From contig NW_004797523.1 in the NCBI RefSeq assembly GCF_000002075.1, positions 318,018-382,017 on the forward strand: 64,000 bases of DNA. The letters run 5' to 3'. A program made the translations under genes and the position numbers. Positions 42,220 through 54,381 of this stretch are shown here, in pieces (the first letter of the stretch is position 1; the number at the start of each line of letters is the position of its first letter). The stretch comes from Aplysia californica (taxonomy: Eukaryota > Mollusca > Gastropoda > Aplysiida > Aplysiidae). The notes under the pieces were generated by a model. That model searched no databases, had not been told where the DNA came from, and saw only the letters and a program-made list of their open reading frames with translations.

Positions 42220-43051
42220 TTATAATGGACAGGATCAAAAGTGTTTGTTGATATCTTGCTCTTGCATGATGCAGGAACATTTCTAGACTTGTCAGATGTG
42301 TGAGTTATTGTGATTTCTAGTTGAATAGGAAGAACTTTGTTGTGCAAACATGTTGTTGACTTTTGACTTTCATCATGTTGCTCCTCTTTGGCTGAGTTTA
42401 CTTGACAGAAAAGTAAGAGAATCATTTCTCCTTTCATGATTTGAACTGCCTTCTAAGTTGTAAATGTAGTTCTTTTTCAGGCTTAAGACTGTTATGTGGT
42501 GGTGGAAATACTCTTTTTCTTTTTAAATTGTTGTGCAAGAACAATTACAGAACTGTACTCTAACTTCCCATGACAAAACGGAGGGAATCAGTCTTGGCTA
42601 GAGACAGTGTAGTTGTAGCGTTATATTTAGGAGGGGGTGGGGGGGGGGAGTGCTGTGCTCATGATGATGAGTTTGAGTTTGGTGTTGGTTAGAATTACAT
42701 TTTGGCATGAGTGCGTGGTGTTTTGGGTGGAATTAGACAAAGAGAGCTGTTGTGGTAGAAGAATTGCATAATGTACTAACAAATAGAGTGGAGTTCACCT
42801 ATACTGAACTTACTGGGACCAGACGTCTTTTGTTATTTTTAATAATTTATTATTATTACTATTTTTTTGGAAAGAAAAAAATTGAATTGCGAACTGAGAT
42901 TTATAAATGTGCAGTTAAAGGGGGGTTTCATTTTACTCCAGTTTTCTATTAAGTGGACTCCACTTTGTTGTGGTGAAACTCCTTGTGTTGAAGAGAGCTG
43001 TGAGGTGATTTTTAGCTCTGCAATTCAGAGACTGTTGATGTGAAGAATAAA

Positions 43052-44130
43052 GCTGTTCAAAAGTAAATTTAGATGTTTTTGTTGTGATTGAAGCCGATGT
43101 ATTCAGTCGGGCCAGAATAACTCAAACATGTCGAGGATTGACAGTTGTGTTCAACTTTAACACACCGTAATGCGAGTTAAGTGATAACGGAAAATTAAAG
43201 ATATATCTGCTCGGGGAGTGGTAAATTGTACGAACTATCTGTGGTTTCCAGTTTTCCGTGTTTGTGTTATCTGAGCCTGACGATATATAAAACAAATGTG
43301 TTTTATGCCCCCACAGACAGGAAAATACAGTCAAACTTGTCCATTAGTCATCCAATATCACAGAGGAAAGTTACCATCATAGACAGATGGCCGCAATGGA
43401 CAGGGTCCGAGTGATGGTAACTTACTAGACTTGGCAAAGTCAACAGGTGGTTTAGAATCTGAAATCTTAATTTTATCTTTCCATTTCATTTCATTGTTAA
43501 CTATCATTCCCTGGTGTAAATGAGTACCTGGCCATAGGCAGCGAAAGATCTTGTCAGTATGTTAGTGTTTTACTCATAGTGCCTTTAAAATGACAGCCTG
43601 TATTGTATGCTTCTGAGGAAGTTAAGATTGTTTCAGAATGCTGTCAGGTCTGCTGGGGTAAGGTTTGTTGATAAGCGGGAATTTGCGCTATACAAATGCT
43701 ATCTATTATTATTATAGCATACTTGAACGTAGAATTAAGGTCTTTGGAAGACAGGATGCTCAATGTATTATTATTATTAAATATCTTCTTTATCTTTCTT
43801 GTGGGAATCTCCATACTTTTGCGCAGAAGGTAAAAAAATACAGAACGCTGGCTCATCATGGTTTTATCAACCTGATTTTTATGTTATACACTACAGTAGT
43901 GTCCACAAACCTCAATCTTCACAGTTGAGGGAGGGGAAAAACATTCTTCTTGAAAGGACAAAAGACCCCAATCTGGATGAAAATAGTGAATTTACTTTCA
44001 GTTATTTGTTGAGGGGCTACAACTTTCCAGCGCTTTGTTGGTTTTCCTGCACGAGGTGGAATTGGCTTTTAAACAAACTTTCAACACAAGTGTTTTCTAC
44101 ACCACTATTGACACACTCTAGATCATTTAG
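43052..44130. other. Intergenic stretch
   Basis: No exon. 43322-43420 contains ACAGTCAAACTTGTCCATTA-type sequence, resembling the start of a Tc1/pogo-class MITE, with a similar start at 48476. No clear paired end. Confidence 0.3.
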
Positions 44131-44611
44131 GGGTGCGGACTCTCGTGGCCTAGAGGTAAAGGTGCTCGCCTCTTATTCAATATGTCCTGAGTTCGAATCC
44201 CGATAGCGACGGAAAATGTTCTCCTTTTACATGCTTTTCTGTCGTGTACTTTAGTCTCCATCTTCTGCCCCCACACACTTTTCCCCCTCCTCTGGGCTCC
44301 TGACTCTTTCTGCAGCCTTTCTACTTCTTCTCCTTGGTTCTTTCTTTATGCTGTCTTTCAACCACACCCCAGATCTTATGGTAGGTAAGATCTACACCTA
44401 ATCTAGCCTTCTCGGACAAGGGCGAAAGATATCGGTCCCGTGGGCAAGTTGCGCACGTTAGATCTCTTGGTGGTCCAAAATCGACAAAGAGTAGGCTTTG
44501 GCTGCCACCAGGGCAAAATTCAAAATTTCCTACCAACTGAAAATGTTCGGTGTGTCCCGCATGCTCATGTGATCTGAGGCAGTTGCGAGCACTGTAAAAG
44601 ACTTATCAGAA
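44131..44611 (+). repeat. tRNA-headed SINE
   Basis: The head has an A box (GTGGCCTAGAGG, 44145-44156) and a B box (AGTTCGAATCC, 44190-44200), the internal RNA polymerase III promoter. A body of about 360 bases follows and ends in the tail GATCTGAGGCAGTTGCGAGC then ACTGTAAAAG, shared with families S1 and S2. The head is not a functional tRNA: the two arms of the acceptor stem do not pair. Confidence 0.85.
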
Positions 44612-44833
44612 GAAAAAAATTAGGAGGTGGGCTTCAACTCTGCTTATCGGCAGGACCAACCCAGCCTGTGGAATACAATGTCCCACAAAGAGAAAGACCA
44701 ATATATTCCTATACAACTGTACTCTATAAAAATTCTTCCAACATGGGAATTGAATTTGGGTCTTCTGCGTGTGAAGGTGAAGTGTCTAACTTTGTTTTTT
44801 TAAAAAGTCTTTGTAAGGTTTTTTAGTTTCAGT

Positions 44834-44990
44834 CTTACGGCACTTGCAACACAATAAGGTCATATAAGTGCCGAAGATTAGAGGTGTTACAAAAGAATAA
44901 CTAACAAAAAAAAGAAGGAGGAGAGATCAGGATGATAGATGTTTGATAGGAAAAAAGGAGCAAACCACACCAGAGCACCCACCAACCACC
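44834..44990 (-). repeat. SINE-like repeat, family S2, copy 2
   Basis: Inverted tail CTTACGGCACTTGCAACACA at the left. The body matches 23589-23765. Confidence 0.75.
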
Positions 44991-45000
44991 CACTAGTAAG

Positions 45001-45330
45001 GTTTTACGGCGCTCACAACTGCATAAGGTCATATGAGCGCCAAGGGGTGAATGACAACAGCAGAGAAGTCCAAGCGGGAAATCAGGTCCACTCTGCTCAC
45101 CTCTCTAGCTTCAACAGTACAAAGTGTGCTTCGAGTATCAACGCACCCCGGAAATACAATGTAGCAGTTCACAAGAGAGTGACAAAAATACAAAAGAAGT
45201 AGAGGAAAATTACGGTAGCAATGGAGAGGAAAGAAAAAGCAGAAGTTCCCCCTATACTAATCCGGCACAGTATGAGCATAACATTGATAAATCAACCCAT
45301 TTACAATTCTACTGTGCATGTTAATATCCC
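45001..45330 (-). repeat. SINE-like repeat, family S1, copy 2
   Basis: Inverted tail GTTTTACGGCGCTCACAACT at the left. The body is the reverse complement of 36774-37080 and 47450-47765. It directly follows the S2 copy. Confidence 0.8.
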
Positions 45331-45334
45331 CCTT

Positions 45335-47430
45335 TTAGGGAATGGCCTAAAGACAACTTCAGTCAGTATCACTGCCCTGGTGGGGGGGGGCATTAGGCTT
45401 TGTGACACCATGTGGTTATGTTGGTGTCCTCAAACAGTCTATTACAAAAATATATCTGAAGAAGTACAGCTAACAAGCACACTTCTGCATATTATTATTA
45501 TGTCCAAATACTGGTGGGTACGGTATAGACAAATCAATCACCTCTGGGATAGTCAAATATTTTTGACATCCATAATTTGGGTAAACCATATTATGAAATA
45601 TTATAAAGAGATATCACACGACGTCACTTTTCGCCCGATTCTGTTACTTTTAGTTCGCGTGACTCAGCAGCCCGCCGGAGCTCCCCGGCTCGGTGTCACG
45701 GGGTTAATGAGCTCTGAAGCGACTTTGCCGGTGTCGGTTAGGAAGTTCGCATTTTTGACTATGTTTAAAACGATATAACTTCTTCCCCATCCCACATAGC
45801 AAACCATTACGCGGATGTACTAAAAGCTCAATGTCTTGAGATTTATTCTGCGTTAGAATGGTTAATTTCTGTGCCTTAGTTTTTGTTCTAAACAATTGTT
45901 TGTAGAATACCCAATTTGTCCTATTTTAGTTACAAACTTATGAATAAATGATTGTTAATTTAAAAAAGGCACGACAGATCTCTCCAAAATCTGTGTTAAA
46001 CTCACTACGAATATCATGTCTTTTACCATGAGAAATCTTAAATCTGCGTGAGTGGAAATAGTCAAGTTATAAGAGAAGAAAGATGCACATCTGCATTTTT
46101 TAACAAAAGACGATCAGTGTTAGCTCTTATTTTACTATTAAACAAGAGAAAGTTACTGTGCGTTTGTTCATGAATCATGCTGTGTCTGTGGCAGCCTACA
46201 TACAACTAAAAAGATATAATATAGAATCTAAGCGATCAAAAAAACCACAAAACCGTGTAAATACATGGGTAGAGATAAACTTCTTGTAAGGAATAAAAAC
46301 AATGACAGCTAACAGAACACATTCATTCTTAGTTTTTGTGTCGGAAATATGCGCGGACACAATTATGAATGTAAAGAAATCAGTCACATTGTCAGTTATT
46401 GCAAATGGTCATAGAAACGAAAAATAAAGTTGGAAAAGTCTGGTGCTGATTCAGTGTCCCTGGAAAGCTAGAAATTATTCTTATAACCCAATTACGAGAA
46501 GTCATCTCTATTATTCAGTCAACTTACAAAACCTAGACTTAGCGTTTTAAGAAAAGTAAGGAATTTCAGGAGTGTAACAGATGCTGTTCGTGTATTAGGT
46601 CTACATTGAAGATGTATTCTAGCACTAAAATCGATTTGTACTTTTCATAGAGAAACTTCATGGTGACTTTTATAAACTTTCGAGAAAATATGCGAATATT
46701 CACGATTATATAAAACACATAAAGTTGTATTTGGAGGAATTACTTCATAGCAAATTGTGTGCCCGATGGATAAAGTTGCAAAATTACAGCTTTCTATTAT
46801 ATGCGCAGATACCATCTTTTCTGAGTATCTGCACCAATGCTATGTCGTTCATGTTCCAAAAGTTCGACAGATTTTGATGAGGTATTTTTTTAATTGATTT
46901 TTTTTCATTTACACTTGTCAAAAAAAATTTACAATTTAGCATTGCCGACTCCAGCGCGTCTAACGACAGACAAGTTACAACGTCCGTTCTTTTTTTAGTC
47001 TCAAGAGCAAAAATGCATGCTTTGGGTGCACTAAATGAGAATTACCATAAATACAAGGATACACCTTAAATTGTACGTTGAAAAGTACCAAAAATTAAGT
47101 CGGCCCAGACAGAGCGGCGACAGGGAGCTGACCCCCGTGACCCCGATGTGATAAGGCGCCTGGCGGGGAACCCCCCGCGGCAACTAAAATTCCACTGCCG
47201 GTCGCCGTGATCAGTTCGCTTCCCTAAAGGACATCCTTGAACTTGGATTGTATGGGGAGTTTTCATAGCTCTCCACCAACATGGCCCTTGTTCTATTGGA
47301 GATGGATGATAAATTTCAAATTCCTGCCTTCTAAATAACCTTACAGTGTCAAAAGGAGCAATCATACATCAATATCCCCAATGGTGAAATAAATAATAAA
47401 CCAAACAATTAAATATTAACATTTTCTTAC
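45335..47430. other. Intergenic stretch without genes
   Basis: Mostly AT-rich. GC-rich islands at 45650-45740 and 47095-47230 contain GTGTCACGGGGTTAA and the inverse-like GACCCCCGTGACCCC, possibly the ends of an old element. No coding signal. Confidence 0.3.
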
Positions 47431-47449
47431 GCACAGTAGAGTTGTAAAC

Positions 47450-47765
47450 GGGCTGATTTGATTCATCAATGTCATGCTCATACTGTGCCGGAACAACAAA
47501 GTGGGAACTGCTGCTTTTTCTTTCCTCATCCGTACTATCATCATTTTCCTATACTTCTTTTATATGTTTGTCACTCTCTTGTGAACTGCTATTTCCGGGG
47601 TGCCTTGATAGTCGAAGCAGACTTTGTGCTGTTGAGGATAGACAGAGAGGTGAGCAGAGTAAGCTTGAGTCCCCGTTTGGACTTCTCTGTTGACATCCAC
47701 CCCTTGGTGCACACAGGACCTTATGCAGTTGTGAGCACCGTAAAACCATACTAAAACTTTTTAAA
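47450..47765 (+). repeat. SINE-like repeat, family S1, copy 3
   Basis: Colinear with copy 1; tail ACCTTATGCAGTTGTGAGCA then CCGTAAAACC and ACTAAAAC. Confidence 0.8.
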
Positions 47766-47978
47766 AAGTTAAAAGCTACAAATTCAAAATGTTCACTTGA
47801 TGTATATTTAATATAATATACATAATTCATAGTCACACATGTCATGATTATTTTTCTGAATCATTCGAAAACTGAAATACCCACTAATGGAAATGTGTAC
47901 CACAAGCTAACACAAGAACAGATTGGAATGCTTTAACAAAGGGTTGAAAGGACTAAACAGCATAACAAGGCCAAGTCA

Positions 47979-48078
47979 NNNNNNNNNNNNNNNNNNNNNN
48001 NNNNNNNNNNNNNNNNNNNNNNNNNNNNNNNNNNNNNNNNNNNNNNNNNNNNNNNNNNNNNNNNNNNNNNNNNNNNNN
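47979..48078. other. Assembly gap, exactly 100 Ns
   Basis: Exactly 100 Ns, the usual placeholder for a scaffold gap of unknown size. Confidence 1.
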
Positions 48079-49100
48079 GGGCATGATGTCAGTGACATTT
48101 CTTTCACCCATCTTTACATGCAACAATCTAAATCTAGAAATACATGATGTACTTTCAATAATAAATATAACGTGTATAATCTTGAGGTTCATCTTTCACT
48201 GGAAACATTTTCTACATGTATAGGCAATGAAAAAACAAAACAAACAAGTAGAACTCATTGTCAGAGACTTCAACTTTAAGAATGGACAAACAAATGATTG
48301 GGTTCTTTTTTTCCGGTTTAAGGTTAACAAAATGATTTGGCTATTATTCCTTTTATTATGAAACGTAAATGCATATGTACTACATATTTGTATTTCACTA
48401 AATTCATAATAAACTATAAGGGTGAGCACAGGTCTTTTATTAAGTTAAGTAAGTAAATGCAAAACATATAGAGAGTCGAACCTGTCCAAGTATCTTGACC
48501 CATTGTCAAAGAGAAAAGGACTCATCTTAGACAGTGTCATTAAAAACAGAAAAACCCTGGGGGGGGGGGGGAGGAGAAAGAAGCGGCATTTTGCATGCAC
48601 TGCAGAAGATATTCGAAGACGTCTCCGGCGAGCATCCAGGAACTATTCGGAGACGTACTCTGGCACACAGATGCACTGCTTTGGGGGGGTCAAACTGCGT
48701 ATTGTTTGCTGCAGATCACACATATAGCCATTAAAACTGGTAAATCAATTGTTTTCAGAAAATTTCAAACCTAACTGCAAAATATCAAATTATGGGTTAA
48801 AACAAGGCTGTTATGATTATCCCACAGATTTTTTTTTACTTGGTCCAGAGGCACAAAGCATTTTGACTGGTGCATCTCTGTCGGAGATGTCTCCGGATAG
48901 ATACTGTGGGTTGGCAGAGGCGACTGAAACTGTCTTGAGCAGGTGGCCATTAGTTAAATTAGTACCGGTAGTCAATTAGTCAGAAGAGCATGTTTGACTG
49001 CATAAAGTTTCACTAAAATCGTGATTATCTTAAACTTAAAGTAAAGTAAGAGGGCATTAATTAGAGTTCGGCGACCACATAAAAAAAAGAAGACGAGAAT
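48079..49100. other. Intergenic stretch
   Basis: No exon. A run of 13 G lies at about 48559-48571, followed by two short GC-rich repeats of GGAGACGT. Confidence 0.3.
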
Positions 49101-50564
49101 ATGTGTGTGTGCCTAAAGAAAGGTACCAAAAGTCGAATTTTGAGTCAAGAGTTGTACCCAAGGAGTTTACAGTTCTTAACTCCTTGGTTGTACCTTATAC
49201 CAAATTCAATGCTGAACACAGGGGTCTTTGAGACTTTTAGATATAATTTATCTCATGTAGTTTTTGAGATACAGCACAATTTGCGAGGAAGGGTATAAAA
49301 ATATAATTTTGAGAAAATGAGCTTTTAAGCTTAACAAACGTGAGAACACATAACATACAAACTTTAAAAAAATAATTTTTTAAAACCTATTTATTCTTGT
49401 AAAATTTCATTTCCAATTTGGCATTCAGTTGGTATCAATATCATGAATGGAATTTCATGGGTAAAACATAGCAGGGAAGAGAAAACGTGCTTCAAGAATA
49501 AATTTTAACACTTTTTTAAAAGCAGTTTTCATTACAGTTTTACAGTCCGTGCCGGCTTTAAGCACGCCGGCATAAAGCACGTTTCGGACTCAAGCACGCT
49601 AAACGGCTCTTACCGAATTTTTGCTATATAAATTACATGCCTTTAAGCACGGTAACTTCGGCTTCATGCACAATTCATTTACAAGACAGTCAATACTTTC
49701 ATGATGACCCATCGATGTTCGAACAGTCTACACCGCAGCAGTGGAGTGTGTTTGTTAAGAGAAACACAATCACAAAGTGAAAGAACGCAAGTGATGGAGA
49801 CACACACTCACACGGGCAGAGAGGAAGGCAGAGAGATGCACGCGTGGACATAAGATCTAGCCTTGGGCAAAGCTACACACAAACAAAAAAATACAAAGAG
49901 AGTCGGGGAGACGAGAAAGGGAGGCTGGCTGCGATTTCACTTTTGACCCTCGCTATCCATTAATCCTGACTGTGTATCATGCGCGAGGTGGGATGAAGGC
50001 GGTGGTATGAATGTGGCACAGCGGGCAGTGGTACGCACAGGCAGTGTGTAGGCCTTGTGTGCTGTATCGTCACTGGCCGTCTTAATTAAGTTTTCATTTC
50101 CCATTCGATCACAAAACAAAATCAAACAAGCAAACAAAAACTACCATTGCGGGTAAAAATAACAGTGCACACTTTTGCGGGACCGCTATAGGCCTACTTA
50201 CAAACACAGGGAAATAAATAGCACGTGAAATTTTCAACATGAAAATCTCTGGATTATATCTACTTCGCACTCAAGCAAGCTTCGGCATTAAGCAAGCTTA
50301 CGCTTTCTCCCGATGACCGTGCTTAAAGCCAGCATGGACTGTATTTGTTTTTATTATACCCTACCCTCAAAATAATTCAAAATAAAATATTTAGAAGTCA
50401 AATCAAAGAAAACTCTTTGAGCACATTGTAAAAAAATGGTGGATCTATCATTTTTTTATGGAAACATTTTGGTAAAAAAAAGAAGTGATTTTTGTCATTA
50501 TCAGCCTGTAGCTCGAAGCGGTCTGGGGCGACTTTTGGTACCTTTCTCTAGGTGCACACACATA
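49101..50564. mobile_element. Outer MITE with about 30-bp inverted ends, carrying a nested MITE
   Basis: The left end ATGTGTGTGTGCCTAAAGAA then AGGTACCAAAAGTCG is repeated inverted at the right end (CGACTTTTGGTACCTTTCTC then TAGGTGCACACACAT). A further hairpin, CCAAGGAGTT/AACTCCTTGG, lies at 49157-49187. Confidence 0.8.
49543..50341. mobile_element. Nested pogo/Tigger-like MITE (799 bp)
   Basis: TA|CAGTCC(G/A)TGC(C/T)GGCTTTAAGCACG at the left is inverted at the right end (CGTGCTTAAAGCCAGCATGG then ACTG|TA). TA flanks and CAGT ends are typical of pogo-class elements. No transposase. Confidence 0.8.
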
Positions 50565-51950
50565 TAGTCCAGTTACTTGATGCTGGAGGTAAATGACTTT
50601 GTCATAACAACAATGTCTGAAAAAAAGTCTGTGATTGTGAGCTTTCATAAGACTGAATGCAACTGCAATAAACTGTAGGGTAATGAAGACAGAAGGGTCC
50701 CGAGAAGAAAGGCGAGGAAAGATTTAATCAAATGTCTTTGTTAAAGTTTCTTGATCCGATCACCGAGATTTTTCTATGCCTATTTGGGCAAGATTTCATT
50801 ATGTCTTTGTTCTTGATCAGATCACCCAGATTTTGTCAAGATCTATATGGATTATACCTGTATATCAATGTTTGTATAACCTTGTACTTGTGGCTTCAGT
50901 TGATGTCATGACACAAATGACATTTTGATTTGGACCAATTAAAGCTTTTGTGTCACTACAAAAAAGCCTCACTCACTTCATTAATCTTTACAGCTCCAGT
51001 TGCGTAAATACAATGTACACCTATTCTCTCTCCCCCAAGCCTAGTCATGTTTCCCTCAGTGAGCATAGGCCATCTCAAACCCAGCCATGTATTTTTATTG
51101 CAACCTATCCAATATGAATATATCTCTGAAAAAAATTCTTCATCCTTTAAAATTTTAAACAAAAGCAATATTAAAAAATATTTTGAACATCTCCACCCCC
51201 CCCCCCCCCCCCCCCTCACAACCAGTGTTGGCTACGCCTGAACAGTCAAAGACTCCTACATGAGCCGTGCCAGAGGGAAGTGAGGCTAAAAATAGCCTAG
51301 TGCTGAACTGTAAGGGTTAGGAGTACTAATGAAGAGCAGAGAGTCTGTCTTGTCGTATTTTGTTAAAATCAACAATTCTCCACACCAGAGGAGCCAAGAG
51401 GCAAAAAATCACAGCCTTTTTTTAAACGCACCAAATGACCACGTGCCAAAAAATTGTCACACAAAATGAGTTGAAAAGGGTACAAATAAAACTGGAATTC
51501 AAAATGGCAATCTCGAGGAATTTAAAAAAAAATGTATACTTATAAGTATAAGAAAAAGAACATGAACAAGTCAATAGTTGAGGACAGACAAATAAGAAAT
51601 TTTGTTGACACAAAGTATAAAGAAAAAGAAATGAACAATATATAAATAAACAAAATGCTTAAAAACATTTCAAGTGATCAAAACAGTAAGTATCACAGTA
51701 TTCTGAGCATTCTACATTGCAGCTGTGGACAAACTGCCTGGTAAGATTAGTGTCAACACCGGGAGACAAAACAACTTACTCTGACGCAGAATCTGAGTTA
51801 AGAGAAAAAAACAACCCCCCCCAGAAATTTTTCTTTCACAGAGAAGCTCTCACTTTTAAAGAAAAGGTAAAGATGTGTCGATACATTTAACTTTAAAAAG
51901 TATACCTGAAAGAAAGGACCTCTGAAATACTGCTACATATTTGTGTAACT
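50565..51950. other. Intergenic stretch
   Basis: No exon; a run of 20 C at 51196-51215. Confidence 0.3.
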
Positions 51951-51951
51951 A

Positions 51952-52650
51952 CACGGTGGAACCAGGCACGTGTCAAATTTTGGACATGTGGACTTATTGG
52001 TATCATTTTAAAGTTCGTTTATTTGTTTTACTTTCGGTGAAAAATATACTCATATTCATGAATAGAAGTCGAGATGTTTGCTTTTGAAGATGGCGGGGGT
52101 CGCTTGGTTTCAGAGGTAAAATTAGTGAGAAAACGGCTGCAAAAGTTCGGTGACTTCCAAAGCTTCAGAGTCCTTAGAAACCACAAATTTAGATTTTTGT
52201 GCATTAAATCAACATTTTTCAGTAAAATCCACATAGAAATGTGTTTTTAACTGGACCTTAACTCTTTAAACCCCAAGTTTTTTCCAGTTTCCCGTAGTTT
52301 TTTCTACAGTCACCAAAACCTGATGCATTAGGTCTCATTTTAACCCCAAAAGCCTGCCTCCAACTTCTAATAGTAAAAGCAGAATCAAAGGATTAGTCGT
52401 TACTAAAAAACTTGGATCAGGATTAGTTCCGCAAAACCAGAAAAAACTAGCACTAAACGAAACAAAACAGTTGTCACTAGTATCGGACGCTCCCAGCGTC
52501 TGTTAAGGAACAGGGTTATTACCGCTGGACCCTTAGGTGATGAGTCAAAAAAAACGAAAATTCAATAAAAATTGCTAAACGGACAGAAGAATGCCAGTTT
52601 TTTAAATTTTATTATTTTGACGACCCCCTGATTTCACTACAATGCCTCCC
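51952..52650 (+). repeat. Dispersed repeat X, copy 3, with a nested TTAA element
   Basis: Starts CACGGTGGAACCAGGC and ends TTTTGACGACCCCCTGATTTC, inverted ends. The interior is interrupted at 52258 by TTAA and resumes at about 52537. Confidence 0.7.
52262..52536 (-). mobile_element. TTAA-type MITE nested in repeat X
   Basis: Reverse complement of the element at 2279-2562: CTCTTTAAACCCC at the TTAA end, and GACGCTCCCAGCGTC and AACAGGGTTATTACCG at the other. The right end appears shortened and is followed by TTAG. Confidence 0.7.
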
Positions 52651-53786
52651 ATTTTGAAGTTGAAGGAGTATTCTGCTGCTCCAAACCCTGACACACAATT
52701 CACCTTTTAATCATGAAACATTCACTAAATGTGTCTATAAAATGAAGTCTGCTGTCAATGTACTCAAACAAAATGTATTTTCATCTTAATTAAGTTAAAT
52801 GAATTATTGATACAGTTAAGATTTTCTCCTTATTTTCGCTTAGTAAAAAAAAAAAAAAAAGAAGAAATAAAAAATAGTCAAACCAAGTGATGTAAAATGT
52901 AAAACAACTGATAAGCACAAGAACAATTCTTAATTTTCTACAGTCACTTACACTAAAGTATTATATCCACTAGACACCTATGAATGTGAATCATGGACAC
53001 TTACAAAGACAGCAAAGAAAACAATAAAGTCATTTGAGTTTAGGGGCTTTACTTTAGATTACTAAAGATGCCATGAACTCTAAAGACATCACATGTTTCA
53101 ACTCTGAAAGAATTAAAGCCAACAGATACCATTAGTACAAGGCAAATGAATATATGCTTTGGTCACATAAAGAGACAGTAGGCTTAACAGTTTGGAAGGG
53201 GACAATTCGACTGATCCATCCGTGAAGATCACAGCATCTCCATGTTCGCTATGCTCTTCTATCAGTGTTTCAATTTCAGCGTTTGTAGCTCCAAGTGGCC
53301 AGTTGCGACATTCTCTACCCAATGTTGCCTTCACTGTGGTGTACTCTCCGAGCGCATCTTCGACCACAACCCAATCCCTGCCTCTCCTGATGTCTTGTAT
53401 CTGGCAGCACTCGTTGATGGTGTTCCTGGCTTGAGTCCTCTATTCTGTGCCCCTATTTAGCCTTGATGTCATCTGCCGTCCCACTTTCTTATGTAGAGGG
53501 TTCGTCTCGTCTGCGCTGACTCGCAGAAAGGCTTGGACTTGTGCCAGTTTGTACCTCTCGTCTGGAAATGGGAAGTCTAGGAAGTGTCTCATTGCTTCAG
53601 TTTAGGTATCTCGTGTGAACCCCAGGATTGCCCTCATTCCTTCATTTTGTAACACCTCGAGTCGTTGCAGTTGCGCCTTTGATAGGGTCAAGAGTCCGAG
53701 CCCGTACTCTACGACAGAGAATATCAGTGTCTGGTAGAGGATGACAAGGATTTTCTGGCTCATCTTAGCTCTGGCCATCATCTTAA

Positions 53787-53969
53787 TTGTAACAACAGGC
53801 AGGTTTGATGGAAAGAGAGGTAGAGGCAGACAGAGGGAAAAGATACTGGACAAGATAACATGGCCAGGAGCAGCAAGAACAACAGACACCATTGCTGCAG
53901 CAACGCAAGACAGAGTGAAGTGGAGGACCATGATCGCCCACGCCAGTCGGCAAGGCACCGGATGATGAT
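53787..53969 (+). mobile_element. LINE 3' end nested in the minus-strand LINE
   Basis: 183 bases coding GRFDGKRGRGRQREKILDKI and DRVKWRTMIAHASRQGTG then stop, the usual C-terminus of several LINE families, ending in ATGATGATC. Flanked by CATCATCTTAA at 53776-53786 and 53970-53980. Confidence 0.88.
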
Positions 53970-54381
53970 CATCATCTTAAGGGCTGTTAGGCCTTTTCTC
54001 GCCCTGGAGATTGTTCTTGTGATGTGATCTTTGCCAGAGAGGGTGCGATCAAACGTGATGCCCAAGTACTTCATTGTGGGTTCCCTCTTCAGCACTTTGC
54101 CTCCAATTCGAGATACTTGGCATGTCATCGTGCACTGCATGGTTATTCAGTGTACACCACAGTGCACAGGATTTGTCTGGGTGCAGTTTCCCCTTGTACG
54201 CCTTACACCACTGTTCAAGTTTGTCAAGTTCTTCCTGTACTCTCTCCACTGTGACCTGGCGGTTCTTGCCCTGCCTGTACACCAGCACATCATCAGCAAA
54301 ACTGAGTACACGTCCGGGCCCCTCCAGCTGGTTGGAAGTAATCCCTATTGTATAAACGTTGAAAAGAACTGGCGAGAGTGC

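Larger units (their letters stand above)
40190..43051 (+). promoter_or_regulatory. Probable TYW1 3' UTR with candidate poly(A) signals
   Basis: No ORF or splice signal interrupts the stretch after the stop. AATAAA occurs at 42038-42043, inside the TTAA-type MITE, and at 43046-43051. The second is followed by a GT-rich stretch (tgtttttgttgtgattg), the better cleavage context. A UTR of up to 2.9 kb is inference; a shorter one using a variant signal is possible. Confidence 0.35.

Noticed and set aside
44131-44215. Possible tRNA gene
   Set aside because: A and B boxes are present but the acceptor stem does not pair and the sequence continues into a SINE body; called a SINE head instead.
45650-47170. 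Element bounded by GC-rich inverted ends
   Set aside because: GTGTCACGGGGTTAA and GACCCCCGTGACCCC match only loosely and no target duplication is visible.
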